Assembly (NCBI GenBank): GCA_027307335.1 | Contig: DAHUXD010000003.1 | Coordinates: 1 to 64,000 of the forward strand | Source: Acidobacteriota bacterium | GTDB lineage: Bacteria > Acidobacteriota > Thermoanaerobaculia > UBA5066 > Gp7-AA6 | DNA: 64,000 nt | Direction of reading: 5' to 3' | Shown here: positions 44,148-52,860 of the stretch, in pieces | Layout of the letters: each line of letters opens with the position of its first letter | Position numbering within the stretch: the stretch's first letter is position 1 | Translations under genes and position numbers: made by a program | The notes under the pieces: model-generated | The model's input: only the letters and a program-made list of their open reading frames with translations | Database searches by the model: none | Told to the model about the DNA's origin: nothing

Positions 44148-45254
44148 ATGGAAAACGAGAAGCCGCGCAGCCCTCTCTACTACGCCGATTACCTACAGCT
44201 CGACCGGCTGCTCTCAAGCCAGAAGCTGCAGAGCGCCTCGCGCGGACGGCCGGCGCACGACGAGATGCTCTTCGTCATCGTGCACCAGGCCTACGAGCTC
44301 TGGTTCAAGCAGATCCTCTGGGAGCTCGACGCCGTGCTCGCCACCTTCCGCGGCGCGTCCGTCGCCGAGGAGGCGCTCGGCCAGGCCGTCCTGCGGCTCG
44401 GGCGAATCGTCGAGATCCAGCGCGTCCTGATCCAGCAGGTCGACGTCCTCGAGACGATGACGCCGCTCGACTTCCTCGACTTCCGCGACGACCTGTTCCC
44501 GGCGTCGGGCTTCCAGAGCGTGCAGTTCCGTCTGATCGAGAACGAGCTCGGGATGCGGCGCAAGGACCGCCTCCAGATCAACGACGCGCCCTACACGTCG
44601 CGCTTCACGGCCGAGCACGCCGCCCGCGTCGAAGCCTCGGAGAAGGAGCCGTCCCTCTTCGAGCTGATCGAGGACTGGCTCGAGCGGACGCCCTTCCTCC
44701 ACTTCGGCGACTTCGACTTCTGGCGCGAGTACCGGCGCGCGGTCGACGCGATGCTCGCCGCCGACCGGGCCTCGATCCGCGCGAACCCCACGCTGACCGA
44801 CGACGAGAAGGCGAAGCAGCTCGCGGGCGTCGACTCGACCTCGGCCAAGTTCGCGGACCTGTTCGCGCCCGAGACCGGGGAGCCCGACGCGTCGCCGGGC
44901 CGCCATTTCTCCAAGCGCGCGCTCCAGGCGGCGCTCCTGATCCATCTCTACCGGGACGAGCCGATCCTGCACCTGCCGTTCCGGCTGCTCGCGCTCCTCG
45001 CCGACATCGAGCGCAACTTCACGACCTGGCGCCAGCGCCACGCGCAGATGGCGATGCGGATGATCGGCACGCGCATCGGCACGGGCGGCACGTCCGGGAG
45101 CGAGTACCTCGATCGCGCCGCCGAGCGCCACCGGGTCTTCTCGGACCTCTCGGCGCTCTCGAGCTTCTTCATCCCGCGGTCGAAGCTCCCCGCGCTCCCG
45201 CCGGAAGTCCGCAGCCGGATGGGCTTCCGTTTCACGATGGGGTCAGGTCTCTGA
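44148..45254 (+). CDS. kynA: Tryptophan 2,3-dioxygenase
   Basis: 368 residues, with ATG at 44148. The active-site base H46 is in FVIVHQAYELWFKQ, and the heme-ligand H298 is in WRQRHAQMAMRMIG, followed by GTGGTSGSEYL. The length exceeds that of the short bacterial enzymes (about 280-300) and is closer to the long, eukaryote-like form with an inserted helical segment around 190-240. It opens the indole ring of tryptophan to N-formylkynurenine. The last four residues and the TGA are contributed by the inverted-repeat element at 45239. Confidence 0.95.
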   Translation: MENEKPRSPLYYADYLQLDRLLSSQKLQSASRGRPAHDEMLFVIVHQAYELWFKQILWELDAVLATFRGASVAEEALGQAVLRLGRIVEIQRVLIQQVDVLETMTPLDFLDFRDDLFPASGFQSVQFRLIENELGMRRKDRLQINDAPYTSRFTAEHAARVEASEKEPSLFELIEDWLERTPFLHFGDFDFWREYRRAVDAMLAADRASIRANPTLTDDEKAKQLAGVDSTSAKFADLFAPETGEPDASPGRHFSKRALQAALLIHLYRDEPILHLPFRLLALLADIERNFTTWRQRHAQMAMRMIGTRIGTGGTSGSEYLDRAAERHRVFSDLSALSSFFIPRSKLPALPPEVRSRMGFRFTMGSGL

Positions 45255-45304
45255 AAGTGTGACTTTCAAAAAACTGAAGTTCACGCTTTCAGAGACCTGA
45301 CCCC
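45239..45304. repeat. Inverted-repeat element, GGGGTCAGGTCTCT family, copy 2
   Basis: 24-bp arms (45239-45262 and 45281-45304) match with one mismatch around an 18-bp loop. It sits between the convergent ends of kynA and the RidA gene. Both frames enter an arm and end identically as G-S-G-L-stop, so the element supplies both stop codons. It is related to 9236-9297. Confidence 0.85.
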
Positions 45305-45702
45305 AACTCCGCGATGACCTTCAGCTCGATCGAGATCGGCACCGGGAGGGCGACGACACCGACGGTCGTGCGCGTCGGGCGGATCTCGCCGAAGAACTCG
45401 CCGTAGACGCGGTTGAACGCCGCGAAGTCGCGCTCGATGTCGGTCAGGAAGACTGTCACGTCGACGACCTTCTCGAGCGCGCTCCCCGCGTCCTCGAGGA
45501 TCGCCCGGACGTTCTCGATGCACGCGCGCGTCTGCGCCTCGATGCCGCTCGGGATCTCCTCGGTCACGCGGTGCCGCGGGCCGATGCCGGAGAGGAAGAG
45601 CAGGCTTCCGACGCGGCGCGCGTGCGGATAGGGACCGAGGGGCCGCGGCGCGCGCGACGAGACGACGCCCCCGTTCTTCGGCGGGGTGGAATCCACGCGC
45701 AT
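45289..45702 (-). CDS. nbaF: RidA-family protein, probable 2-aminomuconate deaminase
   Basis: 137 residues, with ATG at 45702. RidA core: [46 protein letters not shown], and [13 protein letters not shown] with the substrate-binding arginine. The NbaF/AmnD aminomuconate deaminases belong to this family, and the setting in a kynurenine cluster supports that role over generic imine hydrolysis. TAGTAT abuts the ATG; a leaderless start at the in-frame GTG two codons later (45696, 6-bp gap) is an alternative. Confidence 0.82.
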   Translation of the reverse strand: MRVDSTPPKNGGVVSSRAPRPLGPYPHARRVGSLLFLSGIGPRHRVTEEIPSGIEAQTRACIENVRAILEDAGSALEKVVDVTVFLTDIERDFAAFNRVYGEFFGEIRPTRTTVGVVALPVPISIELKVIAELGSGL

Positions 45703-45718
45703 ATACTACCGAGGCTTG

Positions 45719-45737
45719 CGCGGCGTCGAACGCCGCG
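45719..45737. promoter_or_regulatory. 8-bp inverted repeat in the nbaF/nbaC divergent gap
   Basis: CGCGGCGT, a CGA loop, then ACGCCGCG. It lies 14 bp before the dioxygenase ATG. It is a possible operator for a divergent regulator or a short hairpin in the leader. Confidence 0.4.
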
Positions 45738-45750
45738 AGAGACGAACGCG

Positions 45751-46275
45751 ATGCTGCCGAAAGCGCTCAATTTCCAGCGGTGGATCGACGAGCACCGTGG
45801 GCTCCTGAAGCCGCCCGTCGGCAACAAGAAGGTCTTCGAGGACGACGAGTTCATCGTGATGGTCGTGGGCGGGCCGAACCAGCGCAAGGACTACCACATC
45901 GACGAGGGCCCGGAGTTCTTCTACCAGCTCGAGGGCGAGATGGTCCTGAAGACGATCCAGGGCGGCAAGGTCGTCGACATTCCCATCCGCGCCGGCGAGG
46001 TGTTTCTCCTCCCGGGCCGCGTCCCGCACTCGCCCCAGCGGATGCCGAACTCGGTCGGTCTCGTCATCGAGCGCCGGCGCCTCCCGCACGAGAAGGACGG
46101 CCTGCAGTGGTACTGCGACAACTGCACCTCGCTCCTCTACGAAGAGTTCTTCACGCTCCAGAACGTCGAGAAGGATTTCCCGCCGATCTTCGACCGGTTC
46201 TTCGCCGACGAGAAGAGGCGCACGTGCACGAAGTGCGGCACGGTGATGCCCCGGCCCGCTGCGCCCGGCGCCTGA
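45751..46275 (+). CDS. nbaC: 3-Hydroxyanthranilate 3,4-dioxygenase
   Basis: 174 residues, with ATG at 45751. Cupin iron ligands H49, E55 and H93; substrate-contact arginines R45 and R97; E107 in the VIERRR strand. A C-terminal rubredoxin-like knuckle has C122, C125, C159 and C162, the mark of the bacterial homodimeric type. It cleaves 3-hydroxyanthranilate to 2-amino-3-carboxymuconate semialdehyde. It heads the operon with ACMS decarboxylase, kynureninase and KMO. Confidence 0.96.
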   Translation: MLPKALNFQRWIDEHRGLLKPPVGNKKVFEDDEFIVMVVGGPNQRKDYHIDEGPEFFYQLEGEMVLKTIQGGKVVDIPIRAGEVFLLPGRVPHSPQRMPNSVGLVIERRRLPHEKDGLQWYCDNCTSLLYEEFFTLQNVEKDFPPIFDRFFADEKRRTCTKCGTVMPRPAAPGA

Positions 46276-46276
46276 C

Positions 46277-47293
46277 TTGCTGAAGATCGACGTCCACACC
46301 CACATCCTTCCGGAGACCCTGCCCGACTTCCGCCGGTCGCCGGGCGGGGAACGGTTCGTTCGCCTCGAGCGTCCGGCGCCAGGAAGCGATCGCGCGCGGA
46401 TGATCGTCGACGGCTCCGTGTTCCGCGAGATCGAGAAGAACACCTGGGACGCCGAGGCGCGGCTCTCCGACTGCGACGCGGCGGGCGTCGGCGTGCAGGT
46501 CCTCTCGACGGTGCCCGTCATGTTCAGCTACTGGGCGGAGCCGCAGGCCGCGCTCGCGCTCGCGCGGCACCTCAACGACCACATCGCCGGCGTCGTGGAG
46601 GCGCACCCCCGGCGCTTCGTCGGGCTCGGCACGATCCCGCTGCAGAGCCCCGAGCTCGCGATCCGCGAGCTCGAGCGCTGCGTGCGGGAGCTCGGCTTCG
46701 CCGGAGTCCAGATCGGCTCGAACGTCAACGGCGCGAACCTCGACGCCCCGGAGCTCTTCCCGGTTCTCGAGGCCGCCGCGTCGCTCGGCGCGGCCGTCTT
46801 CGTGCACCCATGGGAGATGGCGGGCCGCGAGCGGATGACGCGATACTGGCTCCCCTGGCTCGTCGGGATGCCCGCGGAGACGTCGCTCGCGATCTGCTCG
46901 CTCGTCTTCGGCGGCGTGCTCGAGCGGCTGCCGAAGCTGCGGATCGCGTTCGCCCACGGCGGCGGCGCGTTTCCGGCGACGATCGGGCGAATCACCCACG
47001 GCTTCGACGTGCGGCCGGACCTCTGTGCGGTCGCCAACGACGTCTCGCCGCGCGAGTACCTGAAGCGCATCTACCTCGACTCGCTCGTCCACGATCCGCT
47101 GGCGCTGCGCTACCTCGTGGACCTGATGGGCTCCGACCGCGTCGCGCTCGGCAGCGACTATCCCTTCCCGCTCGGCGAGGCGCAGCCGGGGGCGCTGATC
47201 GACGCGTGCGGATTCCCCGAGAGGACCCGCGCGCGCCTCCTTCACGGGACGGCGCTCGAGTGGCTCGACCTTCCCGCGGCGCGCTTCGAGTGA
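46277..47293 (+). CDS. nbaD: 2-Amino-3-carboxymuconate-6-semialdehyde decarboxylase
   Basis: 338 residues from TTG 46277, one base after the dioxygenase stop. Zinc-site H7 and H9 are in [10 protein letters not shown]; a further His is in FVHPWEM (about 176); [13 protein letters not shown] carries the next; and the distal Asp is in GSDYPFPLG. The length matches ACMSD (about 335). It decarboxylates the unstable ring-cleavage product, steering flux away from quinolinate/NAD and into catabolism. Confidence 0.94.
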   Translation: MLKIDVHTHILPETLPDFRRSPGGERFVRLERPAPGSDRARMIVDGSVFREIEKNTWDAEARLSDCDAAGVGVQVLSTVPVMFSYWAEPQAALALARHLNDHIAGVVEAHPRRFVGLGTIPLQSPELAIRELERCVRELGFAGVQIGSNVNGANLDAPELFPVLEAAASLGAAVFVHPWEMAGRERMTRYWLPWLVGMPAETSLAICSLVFGGVLERLPKLRIAFAHGGGAFPATIGRITHGFDVRPDLCAVANDVSPREYLKRIYLDSLVHDPLALRYLVDLMGSDRVALGSDYPFPLGEAQPGALIDACGFPERTRARLLHGTALEWLDLPAARFE

Positions 47294-48540
47294 GCGAGGA
47301 GTTTCGGGCCGGCCGCGACTTCGCGGTCGCCCTCGATCGAGCCGACCCGCTCGGGCGGCTCCGGAACGAGTTCCACGTCCCGCGGCGCGGCAACGGCGAG
47401 GAGGAGATCTACTTCGCCGGCAACTCGCTCGGGCTCCTCCCGAAGCGCACTCGAAAGTACGTCGACGACGAGCTCGACAAGTGGAGCCGCTTCGCCGTCA
47501 AGGCGCACTTCTCCGGCGAGAACCCGTGGATGCCGTACCACGAGCTCCTCGCGGCGCCGATGGCGCGGCTGGTGGGCGCGAAGCCGGGCGAGGTCGTGAC
47601 GATGAACTCGCTCACCGCCAACCTCCACCTGATGATGGCGAGCTTCTACCGGCCGACGCGCGAGCGGCACCGGATTCTCCTCGAGGAGCGCGCGTTCCCG
47701 TCGGACGACTACGCGCTCGAGTCTCAGGCGCGGTTCCACGGGTTCGATCCGGACGAGGCGCTCGTGCGCGTCCGGGCGGAGGACGTCGCGAGCGGGCTCG
47801 AGCGCGACGGCGCATCGATCGCGCTGGTGCTGCTTCCCGGAGTCCAGTACTACTCCGGCGAGGCCTTCGACCTCGAAGCGATCACCCGGCTCGCCCACGC
47901 GAAGGGCTGCGTCGCCGGCTTCGACCTGGCGCACGCGGCGGGGAACCTCGTCCTGCGGCTCCACGACTGGGACGTGGATTTCGCCGTCTGGTGCACGTAC
48001 AAGTACCTGAACTCCGGTCCGGGCTCGGTCGGCGCGTGCTTCGTCCACCAGCGGCACGGCGCGCGACCGGATCTGCCGCGGTTCGCCGGCTGGTGGGGCC
48101 ACGACAAGGAATCGCGCTTCCGGATGGAGCCCGGATTCCGGCCGATCCCGGGCGCCGAGGGCTGGCAGCTCTCGAACCCGCCGATCCTCTCGCTCGCGGC
48201 GATCCGCGCCTCGCTCGACGTCTTCACGGAGGCGGGCGGCATGGAGCCCCTGCGGGAGAAGTCGGTGCGGCTGACCGGCTATCTCGAGTGGCTGCTCCGG
48301 GGGGAGCTCGCCGGCTCGGTCGAGATCCTCACGCCCGCGGATCCGAACCGTCGCGGCTGCCAGCTCTCGCTGCGCGTCCAGGCGGCCGGCTCGGGGAAAA
48401 GCGTGTTCGAGAAGCTCGACGCCTCCGGCGTCACGTGCGACTGGCGCGAGCCGGACGTGATCCGCGTCGCGCCGGTGCCGCTGTACAACCGGTACGAGGA
48501 GGCCTGGCGGTTCGTCGAGATCTTGAGGGAATCGCTTTGA
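47290..48540 (+). CDS. kynU: Kynureninase
   Basis: 416 residues from GTG 47290, overlapping the decarboxylase stop by 4 bp (GTGA). PLP fold: [10 protein letters not shown] near the start, phosphate-binding [18 protein letters not shown], and the PLP lysine K238 in [19 protein letters not shown] follows. It hydrolyses 3-hydroxykynurenine to 3-hydroxyanthranilate and alanine. Translational coupling fits a shared pathway. Confidence 0.96.
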   Translation: MSEEFRAGRDFAVALDRADPLGRLRNEFHVPRRGNGEEEIYFAGNSLGLLPKRTRKYVDDELDKWSRFAVKAHFSGENPWMPYHELLAAPMARLVGAKPGEVVTMNSLTANLHLMMASFYRPTRERHRILLEERAFPSDDYALESQARFHGFDPDEALVRVRAEDVASGLERDGASIALVLLPGVQYYSGEAFDLEAITRLAHAKGCVAGFDLAHAAGNLVLRLHDWDVDFAVWCTYKYLNSGPGSVGACFVHQRHGARPDLPRFAGWWGHDKESRFRMEPGFRPIPGAEGWQLSNPPILSLAAIRASLDVFTEAGGMEPLREKSVRLTGYLEWLLRGELAGSVEILTPADPNRRGCQLSLRVQAAGSGKSVFEKLDASGVTCDWREPDVIRVAPVPLYNRYEEAWRFVEILRESL

Positions 48541-48547
48541 GCAGCTC

Positions 48548-49885
48548 TTGAAGACCCCTCGCTCCACTCCCGAGATCACCCTGGTCGGTGCCGGGCTCGC
48601 GGGGTCGCTGCTCGCGATCTACCTCGCCCGCCGCGGCTTCCGCGTGACGCTCCTCGAGCGCCGCCCCGATCCCCGCAAGACCGGCGCGTCCGGCGGCCGC
48701 TCGATCAACCTGGCCCTCGCCAATCGCGGCATCGCGGCGCTCGAGGAGATCGGCGTCATGGCCCGCGTGCGGCCGGAGCTGATTCCGATGGCGGGCCGGA
48801 TGCTCCACGACGAGGAGGGGCGGCTCAAGCTCATCCCCTACGGCAACAAGCCGCACGAGGTCATCCACTCGGTCTCGCGCGCCGGGCTGAACGCGCTGCT
48901 CCTCGACGCCGCCGAGGCGACCCGCCGGGTCTCCGTCCGCTTCGGCGAGACGGTCGACGGCGTCGATTTCACCCGCCGTCGCGTTCTCCCCCAGCAGGCA
49001 CCCTACGACGTCCTCATCGGCACCGACGGCAGCGCCTCGGCCGTCCGCGCCGCGATTCTCGAGCGAACCGGAGGACGCCTCGACGAGGAGCCGCTCGGCC
49101 ACGGCTACAAGGAACTGTCGATCCCGCCGGCGGACGGCGGGGGCGGCGGCTTCCGCATGGAGAAGAACGCCCTGCACATCTGGCCGCGCGGCGAGTACAT
49201 GCTGATCGCGCTCCCCAACATCGACGGCAGCTTCACCGTTACCCTCTTCCTGCCGACTCATGGCGACGAGAGCTTCGACGCCCTCACGACTCCGATGGCG
49301 GTGCTCGCGCTCTTCGAGCGCCGCTTCGCCGACGCGATCCCGCTGATGCCGCGCCTGACCGAGGACTTCTTCGAGAACCCCACCGGCCACCTCGAGACGA
49401 TCCGGTGCGCGCCCTGGTCGTTCGAGGACCAGGCGCTCGTCCTCGGCGACGCCGCGCATGCGATCGTGCCTTTCCACGGCCAGGGCATGAACGCGGCGTT
49501 CGAGGACTGCAGCGCGTTCGACCGGTGCCTGGAGGATCCGGATCGCCCGTGGAACGAGGTCTTCGCGGAGTTCGAGCGCCGCCGCCGGCCGAACACCGAC
49601 GCGATCGCCGACATGGCGCTCGAGAACTACGTCGAGATGCGCTCGACGGTCCGCGAGCCCAAGTTCCAGCTGAAGAAGGACCTCTCGTTCCGCCTCGAGG
49701 AGCGCCACCCCGGCCGCTTCATCCCCCGCTACTCGATGGTCATGTTCCACACGATGCCGTATGCCGAGGCGCAGCGCCGCGGCGCGATCCAGGAGGAGAT
49801 CCTCGACGACTTGACGGGCCGGGCATCGAGCGTCGACGACGTGGACCTCGCCCGCGCCGACCGCCTGATCGCCGAGCGGCTCTAG
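48548..49885 (+). CDS. kmo: Kynurenine 3-monooxygenase
   Basis: 445 residues from TTG 48548. FAD-binding GAGLAGS (14-20), the KMO-specific GRSINLALANRG, FAD motif GDAAHAIVPFHGQGMNAAFEDC, and a C-terminal helical region that in other KMOs attaches to membranes. It hydroxylates kynurenine with NADPH and O2. It lies 7 bp after kynU and is the last gene of the operon; its stop overlaps the opposite DUF2277 gene by 4 bp. Confidence 0.95.
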   Translation: MKTPRSTPEITLVGAGLAGSLLAIYLARRGFRVTLLERRPDPRKTGASGGRSINLALANRGIAALEEIGVMARVRPELIPMAGRMLHDEEGRLKLIPYGNKPHEVIHSVSRAGLNALLLDAAEATRRVSVRFGETVDGVDFTRRRVLPQQAPYDVLIGTDGSASAVRAAILERTGGRLDEEPLGHGYKELSIPPADGGGGGFRMEKNALHIWPRGEYMLIALPNIDGSFTVTLFLPTHGDESFDALTTPMAVLALFERRFADAIPLMPRLTEDFFENPTGHLETIRCAPWSFEDQALVLGDAAHAIVPFHGQGMNAAFEDCSAFDRCLEDPDRPWNEVFAEFERRRRPNTDAIADMALENYVEMRSTVREPKFQLKKDLSFRLEERHPGRFIPRYSMVMFHTMPYAEAQRRGAIQEEILDDLTGRASSVDDVDLARADRLIAERL

Positions 49886-50184
49886 CCGATCGGCTCGATC
49901 GGCGTTCGCTTCGGCTCCTTGCCGAACCGGATCCGCGAGCGCTCGATGTGCTTTCGGATCTCGACGTCGCGGTCCCTGGGCGTCGCGGTCGTGACCCATC
50001 CCCGGATCAGCCGCTCCGCGGCCGCGGCGACCTCGTCCACCGCGCGCCGAAACAGCTCCTCGTTCGCCTTCGACGGCTTGTTGGCGCCGCTGATCTTGCG
50101 GACGAACTGGAGGGAGGAGGCCCGGATCTCGGCCTCGGTCGACGGCGGGGCGAAATTGGCGAGCGTACGGATGTTCCGGCACAT
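49882..50184 (-). CDS. DUF2277 family protein
   Basis: 100 residues, with ATG at 50184. The family opening MCRNIRTLANFAPPSTEAEI, then LQFVRKISGANKPSKANE, is unmistakable, with the conserved Cys2. The function of DUF2277 is unknown. TACAGT lies 7 bp upstream of the start with no Shine-Dalgarno, a leaderless arrangement. Confidence 0.88.
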   Translation of the reverse strand: MCRNIRTLANFAPPSTEAEIRASSLQFVRKISGANKPSKANEELFRRAVDEVAAAAERLIRGWVTTATPRDRDVEIRKHIERSRIRFGKEPKRTPIEPIG

Positions 50185-50191
50185 GGAGAGA

Positions 50192-50197
50192 ACTGTA
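50192..50197 (-). promoter_or_regulatory. Candidate -10 of a leaderless transcript (DUF2277)
   Basis: TACAGT on the minus strand, 7 bp before ATG 50184. Confidence 0.4.
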
Positions 50198-50228
50198 ATC
50201 CCGGAACGCCCGGTGGGACGAGCAACAG

Positions 50229-50270
50229 CCCCCTCACCCTTGCCCTCTCCCCCCGCTGGGGGGAGAGGGA
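50229..50270. repeat. REP-like palindrome, copy 4
   Basis: CCCTCACCCTTG then CCCTCTCCCCCC/GGGGGGAGAGGG. It has the same core as copies 2 and 3 but inverted. It lies upstream of the DUF2277 gene and downstream of the S9 peptidase gene. Confidence 0.8.
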
Positions 50271-50316
50271 TTCCCGAGGAGGAGCGGAACGGTGAGAGGG
50301 TCTCTCTTCCAGTCCG

Positions 50317-52860
50317 CTAGTTCTTCGCGGCCGCGCCCGCCTTTGTCTCTGCCGGAGCACTCCCCTTCGGCGACGCGTTCTTGACGTACTTGTCGAACCA
50401 CCGCAGCTCCTCGTAGGCGAGCTGCTCGTTCGACTCCATCGCCGCGTACCAGTGCGGCTCGTGCGGCAGCATCACGAGGCGCGCCGTTCCCCCGTTGCCG
50501 CGAATCCCTTCGTACAGCTTGACGGACTGGATCGGGGTCGTGCCGGGGTTCGCGTCGTCGGCGCCGTGCACGATCAGGAGCGGCAGCTTGATCTTGTCGG
50601 CGAAGAAGAAGGGCGACACCTGCAGGTACACGTTCTGCCCCTTCCACACCGAGCGCCGCTCGTTCTGGAACCCGAACGGCGTGAGCGTCTTGTTGTAGGA
50701 ACCGCTGGTCGCGACGCCCGCGCGGAAGAGGTCGCAGTGCGCGATCAGGTTCGCCGTCATCAACGCGCCGTGGCTGTGCCCGGTGACGCCGATCCGGTCG
50801 GGGTCGACGACCCCCGTCGCGACGGCGGCATCGACGGCCGCCTGCGCGTCGTCGACGAGCTGCTCGAGGTACGTGTCGTACGCCTTCTTCGGGTCGCCCA
50901 CGATCGGAAACGCCGCGCTGTCGATGATCGCGTAGCCGGACAGAAGCAGCAGGCGATAGTTCCGGAGCATCAGGAACTTCTGCTCGGAGCCGCTGACCTG
51001 GCCGGCCGTCGAGGCGCTCGCATAGTCGAGCGGGTACGCGTAGAGGATCGCCGGGATGCGGGTGCCCTCCTTGTACCCGGGCGGCGTGACGAGGGTGAAC
51101 GACAGCGGGGTTCCGTCCTTGCGCGTGTACTTGATCAGCCGCTGCTTGACCCCTCGCACGACGGGCGTCGGATCCGGAATGTGCGTCACGGCCCGAGCCG
51201 AGGACGCGTAGTCGGCCTCTCCTGCTTTCGCGGAGGAGACGCGCTTTCCGAGCGTGCGGAGCACCGCGTTCGGCGGCTCCGTCGGCGACTGGCGCCAGGT
51301 CAGAAACGTGCGGCCTCTGGCGTCGGTCAGCCGCAGGTAGTATTCGAGCGCGGTCGGCTCGCTCCGGAAGAGCCGGACCGTCCGGCGTGACCCGAGGTCG
51401 AAGCGGTCGAGAAACGGCCGGTCCCCCTCGGCCGACGCGCCGTCGCCCTCGAGGAAGATCGCGTCGCCGTCCTGCCGCATGACCCTCCGTCCGTTCGGCA
51501 GCGTCTTGTAGACCGGCTGGCCCGGATCCTTGTACCGCTCGTCGCTCGACAGGTCCCAGATGACCGGGAGCCTGGCCGCCGGATGATCGACGTCGATGAG
51601 GAACGTCTTCCGCCAGTGCTTGTTCTCGTCGTACTCGCCGAGCAGCGCGGTGCCGCGCCGTTCGCTCCAGTCGAAGCCCGCGTAGCGCTGTTCGACGCGC
51701 GCGACCTCCGAAGGCGTGGCCGTGAACGGCGCCGCGAGCATGAGGACCTTGTCGCGCTGCGGGACGGTGACGTTCCAGTCGCCGTTGTCGAGCGCCTCGG
51801 CCCAGACGAGCGTCGCCGGCTCCGTCGGACGCCAGTCGAAGTCGCGCGGCCCCGTCGGCACGCCCGCGATCGGCACGCGGTCGGCGAGCGGCAAGGACGC
51901 GATCGTCCTGAGCTTCCTGCCCGAGCGGTCCCAGACCTCGACGTCGTGCGGGAAGTTCGGGTACGTCGTCACGTACGAGTAGGGTTTGTGGATCGTCGTG
52001 ACGAGCAGGTACTGCCCGTCCGGACACGGCTCGACGTCGGTGACGATCGCCGGCTCGCCGAGCGGCGTGATCGCGCCCGAGTCCGCGTCGACGAGCGCGA
52101 GCTGGCTCGACGCGTAGTAGTCGAAGAGGTCCTCGTCGTGCTGGTTCGAAAGCGTGTCGCGCGTCTCGTACGTGCTGCTCTCGCCGCTCTGTCCGGTCGA
52201 CTCCTGGATGCCGGGGCCGATCGAGGCCGCCGAGTCCGCCGGAGCCGCTCCGGCGTTCGCGGGCACGAGTTTCACGAGCAGCGACTTCTGGTCCGGCATC
52301 CACTGATGCGAGCTTCCGAGCATCGGGTTCAGCCGAGCGTCGCCGAGCCGCCGGATCGCGCCGCTCGAGGCATCGCCCACCCAGAGCTCGACCGCGTCCT
52401 TCGCCGTGTTCCGGAACGCGAAGCGCCGCCCATCGGCGGACCACGCGAGGCTGTCCACGCAGCCATCCGCGGGCAGAGTCACCTTCGTCTCGCGGCTCGT
52501 CTTCACGTCGACGAGCGCGATCGTCTGGGCGCACGGCGCGATCCCGTAGCCGCCGGGCGTGTCGTGCTTGCGGCGAGTTCTCGGCTCGACGCGGACCCCG
52601 GCGAGCTTCAGAAACGGCTCGGCGACCTGAGCGATGGGCGGGTACCAGACCCACGAGACGAGGAGGATCCGATCGTTCGTCGGACTGACGTAGGGGTTCG
52701 GCGGCGCCGGCGCGTGCATCACGTCGAGGACGTACTGCGGCGGCTTGTCGTAACGGGAGGCTTCCGCTCGGCCCGGTTCGGCGGCGGCGGCGGCGCACAG
52801 AATCGCCAGGATGACGGCGGGCGGGCGAGTGGAGAGCGGGGTCCGCGGGCGCATCTTCAT
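50317..52860 (-). CDS. S9 family peptidase (glutamyl-endopeptidase-like), exported
   Basis: 847 residues from ATG 52860, which overlaps the O-methyltransferase stop (ATGA) and has AGGGG upstream; a second ATG lies two codons on. Signal peptide about 1-30. Propeller domain, then alpha/beta hydrolase with nucleophile S696 in TGHSHGALM, Asp in VHGADDANPGTTP and His in LPHEPHWY. This set fits the S9C/S9D plant-CGEP-like branch. A Lys/Ala-rich tail follows. It probably degrades peptides in the periplasm. Confidence 0.9.
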   Translation of the reverse strand: MKMRPRTPLSTRPPAVILAILCAAAAAEPGRAEASRYDKPPQYVLDVMHAPAPPNPYVSPTNDRILLVSWVWYPPIAQVAEPFLKLAGVRVEPRTRRKHDTPGGYGIAPCAQTIALVDVKTSRETKVTLPADGCVDSLAWSADGRRFAFRNTAKDAVELWVGDASSGAIRRLGDARLNPMLGSSHQWMPDQKSLLVKLVPANAGAAPADSAASIGPGIQESTGQSGESSTYETRDTLSNQHDEDLFDYYASSQLALVDADSGAITPLGEPAIVTDVEPCPDGQYLLVTTIHKPYSYVTTYPNFPHDVEVWDRSGRKLRTIASLPLADRVPIAGVPTGPRDFDWRPTEPATLVWAEALDNGDWNVTVPQRDKVLMLAAPFTATPSEVARVEQRYAGFDWSERRGTALLGEYDENKHWRKTFLIDVDHPAARLPVIWDLSSDERYKDPGQPVYKTLPNGRRVMRQDGDAIFLEGDGASAEGDRPFLDRFDLGSRRTVRLFRSEPTALEYYLRLTDARGRTFLTWRQSPTEPPNAVLRTLGKRVSSAKAGEADYASSARAVTHIPDPTPVVRGVKQRLIKYTRKDGTPLSFTLVTPPGYKEGTRIPAILYAYPLDYASASTAGQVSGSEQKFLMLRNYRLLLLSGYAIIDSAAFPIVGDPKKAYDTYLEQLVDDAQAAVDAAVATGVVDPDRIGVTGHSHGALMTANLIAHCDLFRAGVATSGSYNKTLTPFGFQNERRSVWKGQNVYLQVSPFFFADKIKLPLLIVHGADDANPGTTPIQSVKLYEGIRGNGGTARLVMLPHEPHWYAAMESNEQLAYEELRWFDKYVKNASPKGSAPAETKAGAAAKN

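Noticed and set aside
190-50270. REP palindromes as a CRISPR array
   Set aside because: The copies are single, tens of kilobases apart and palindromic, with no regularly spaced spacers or cas genes.
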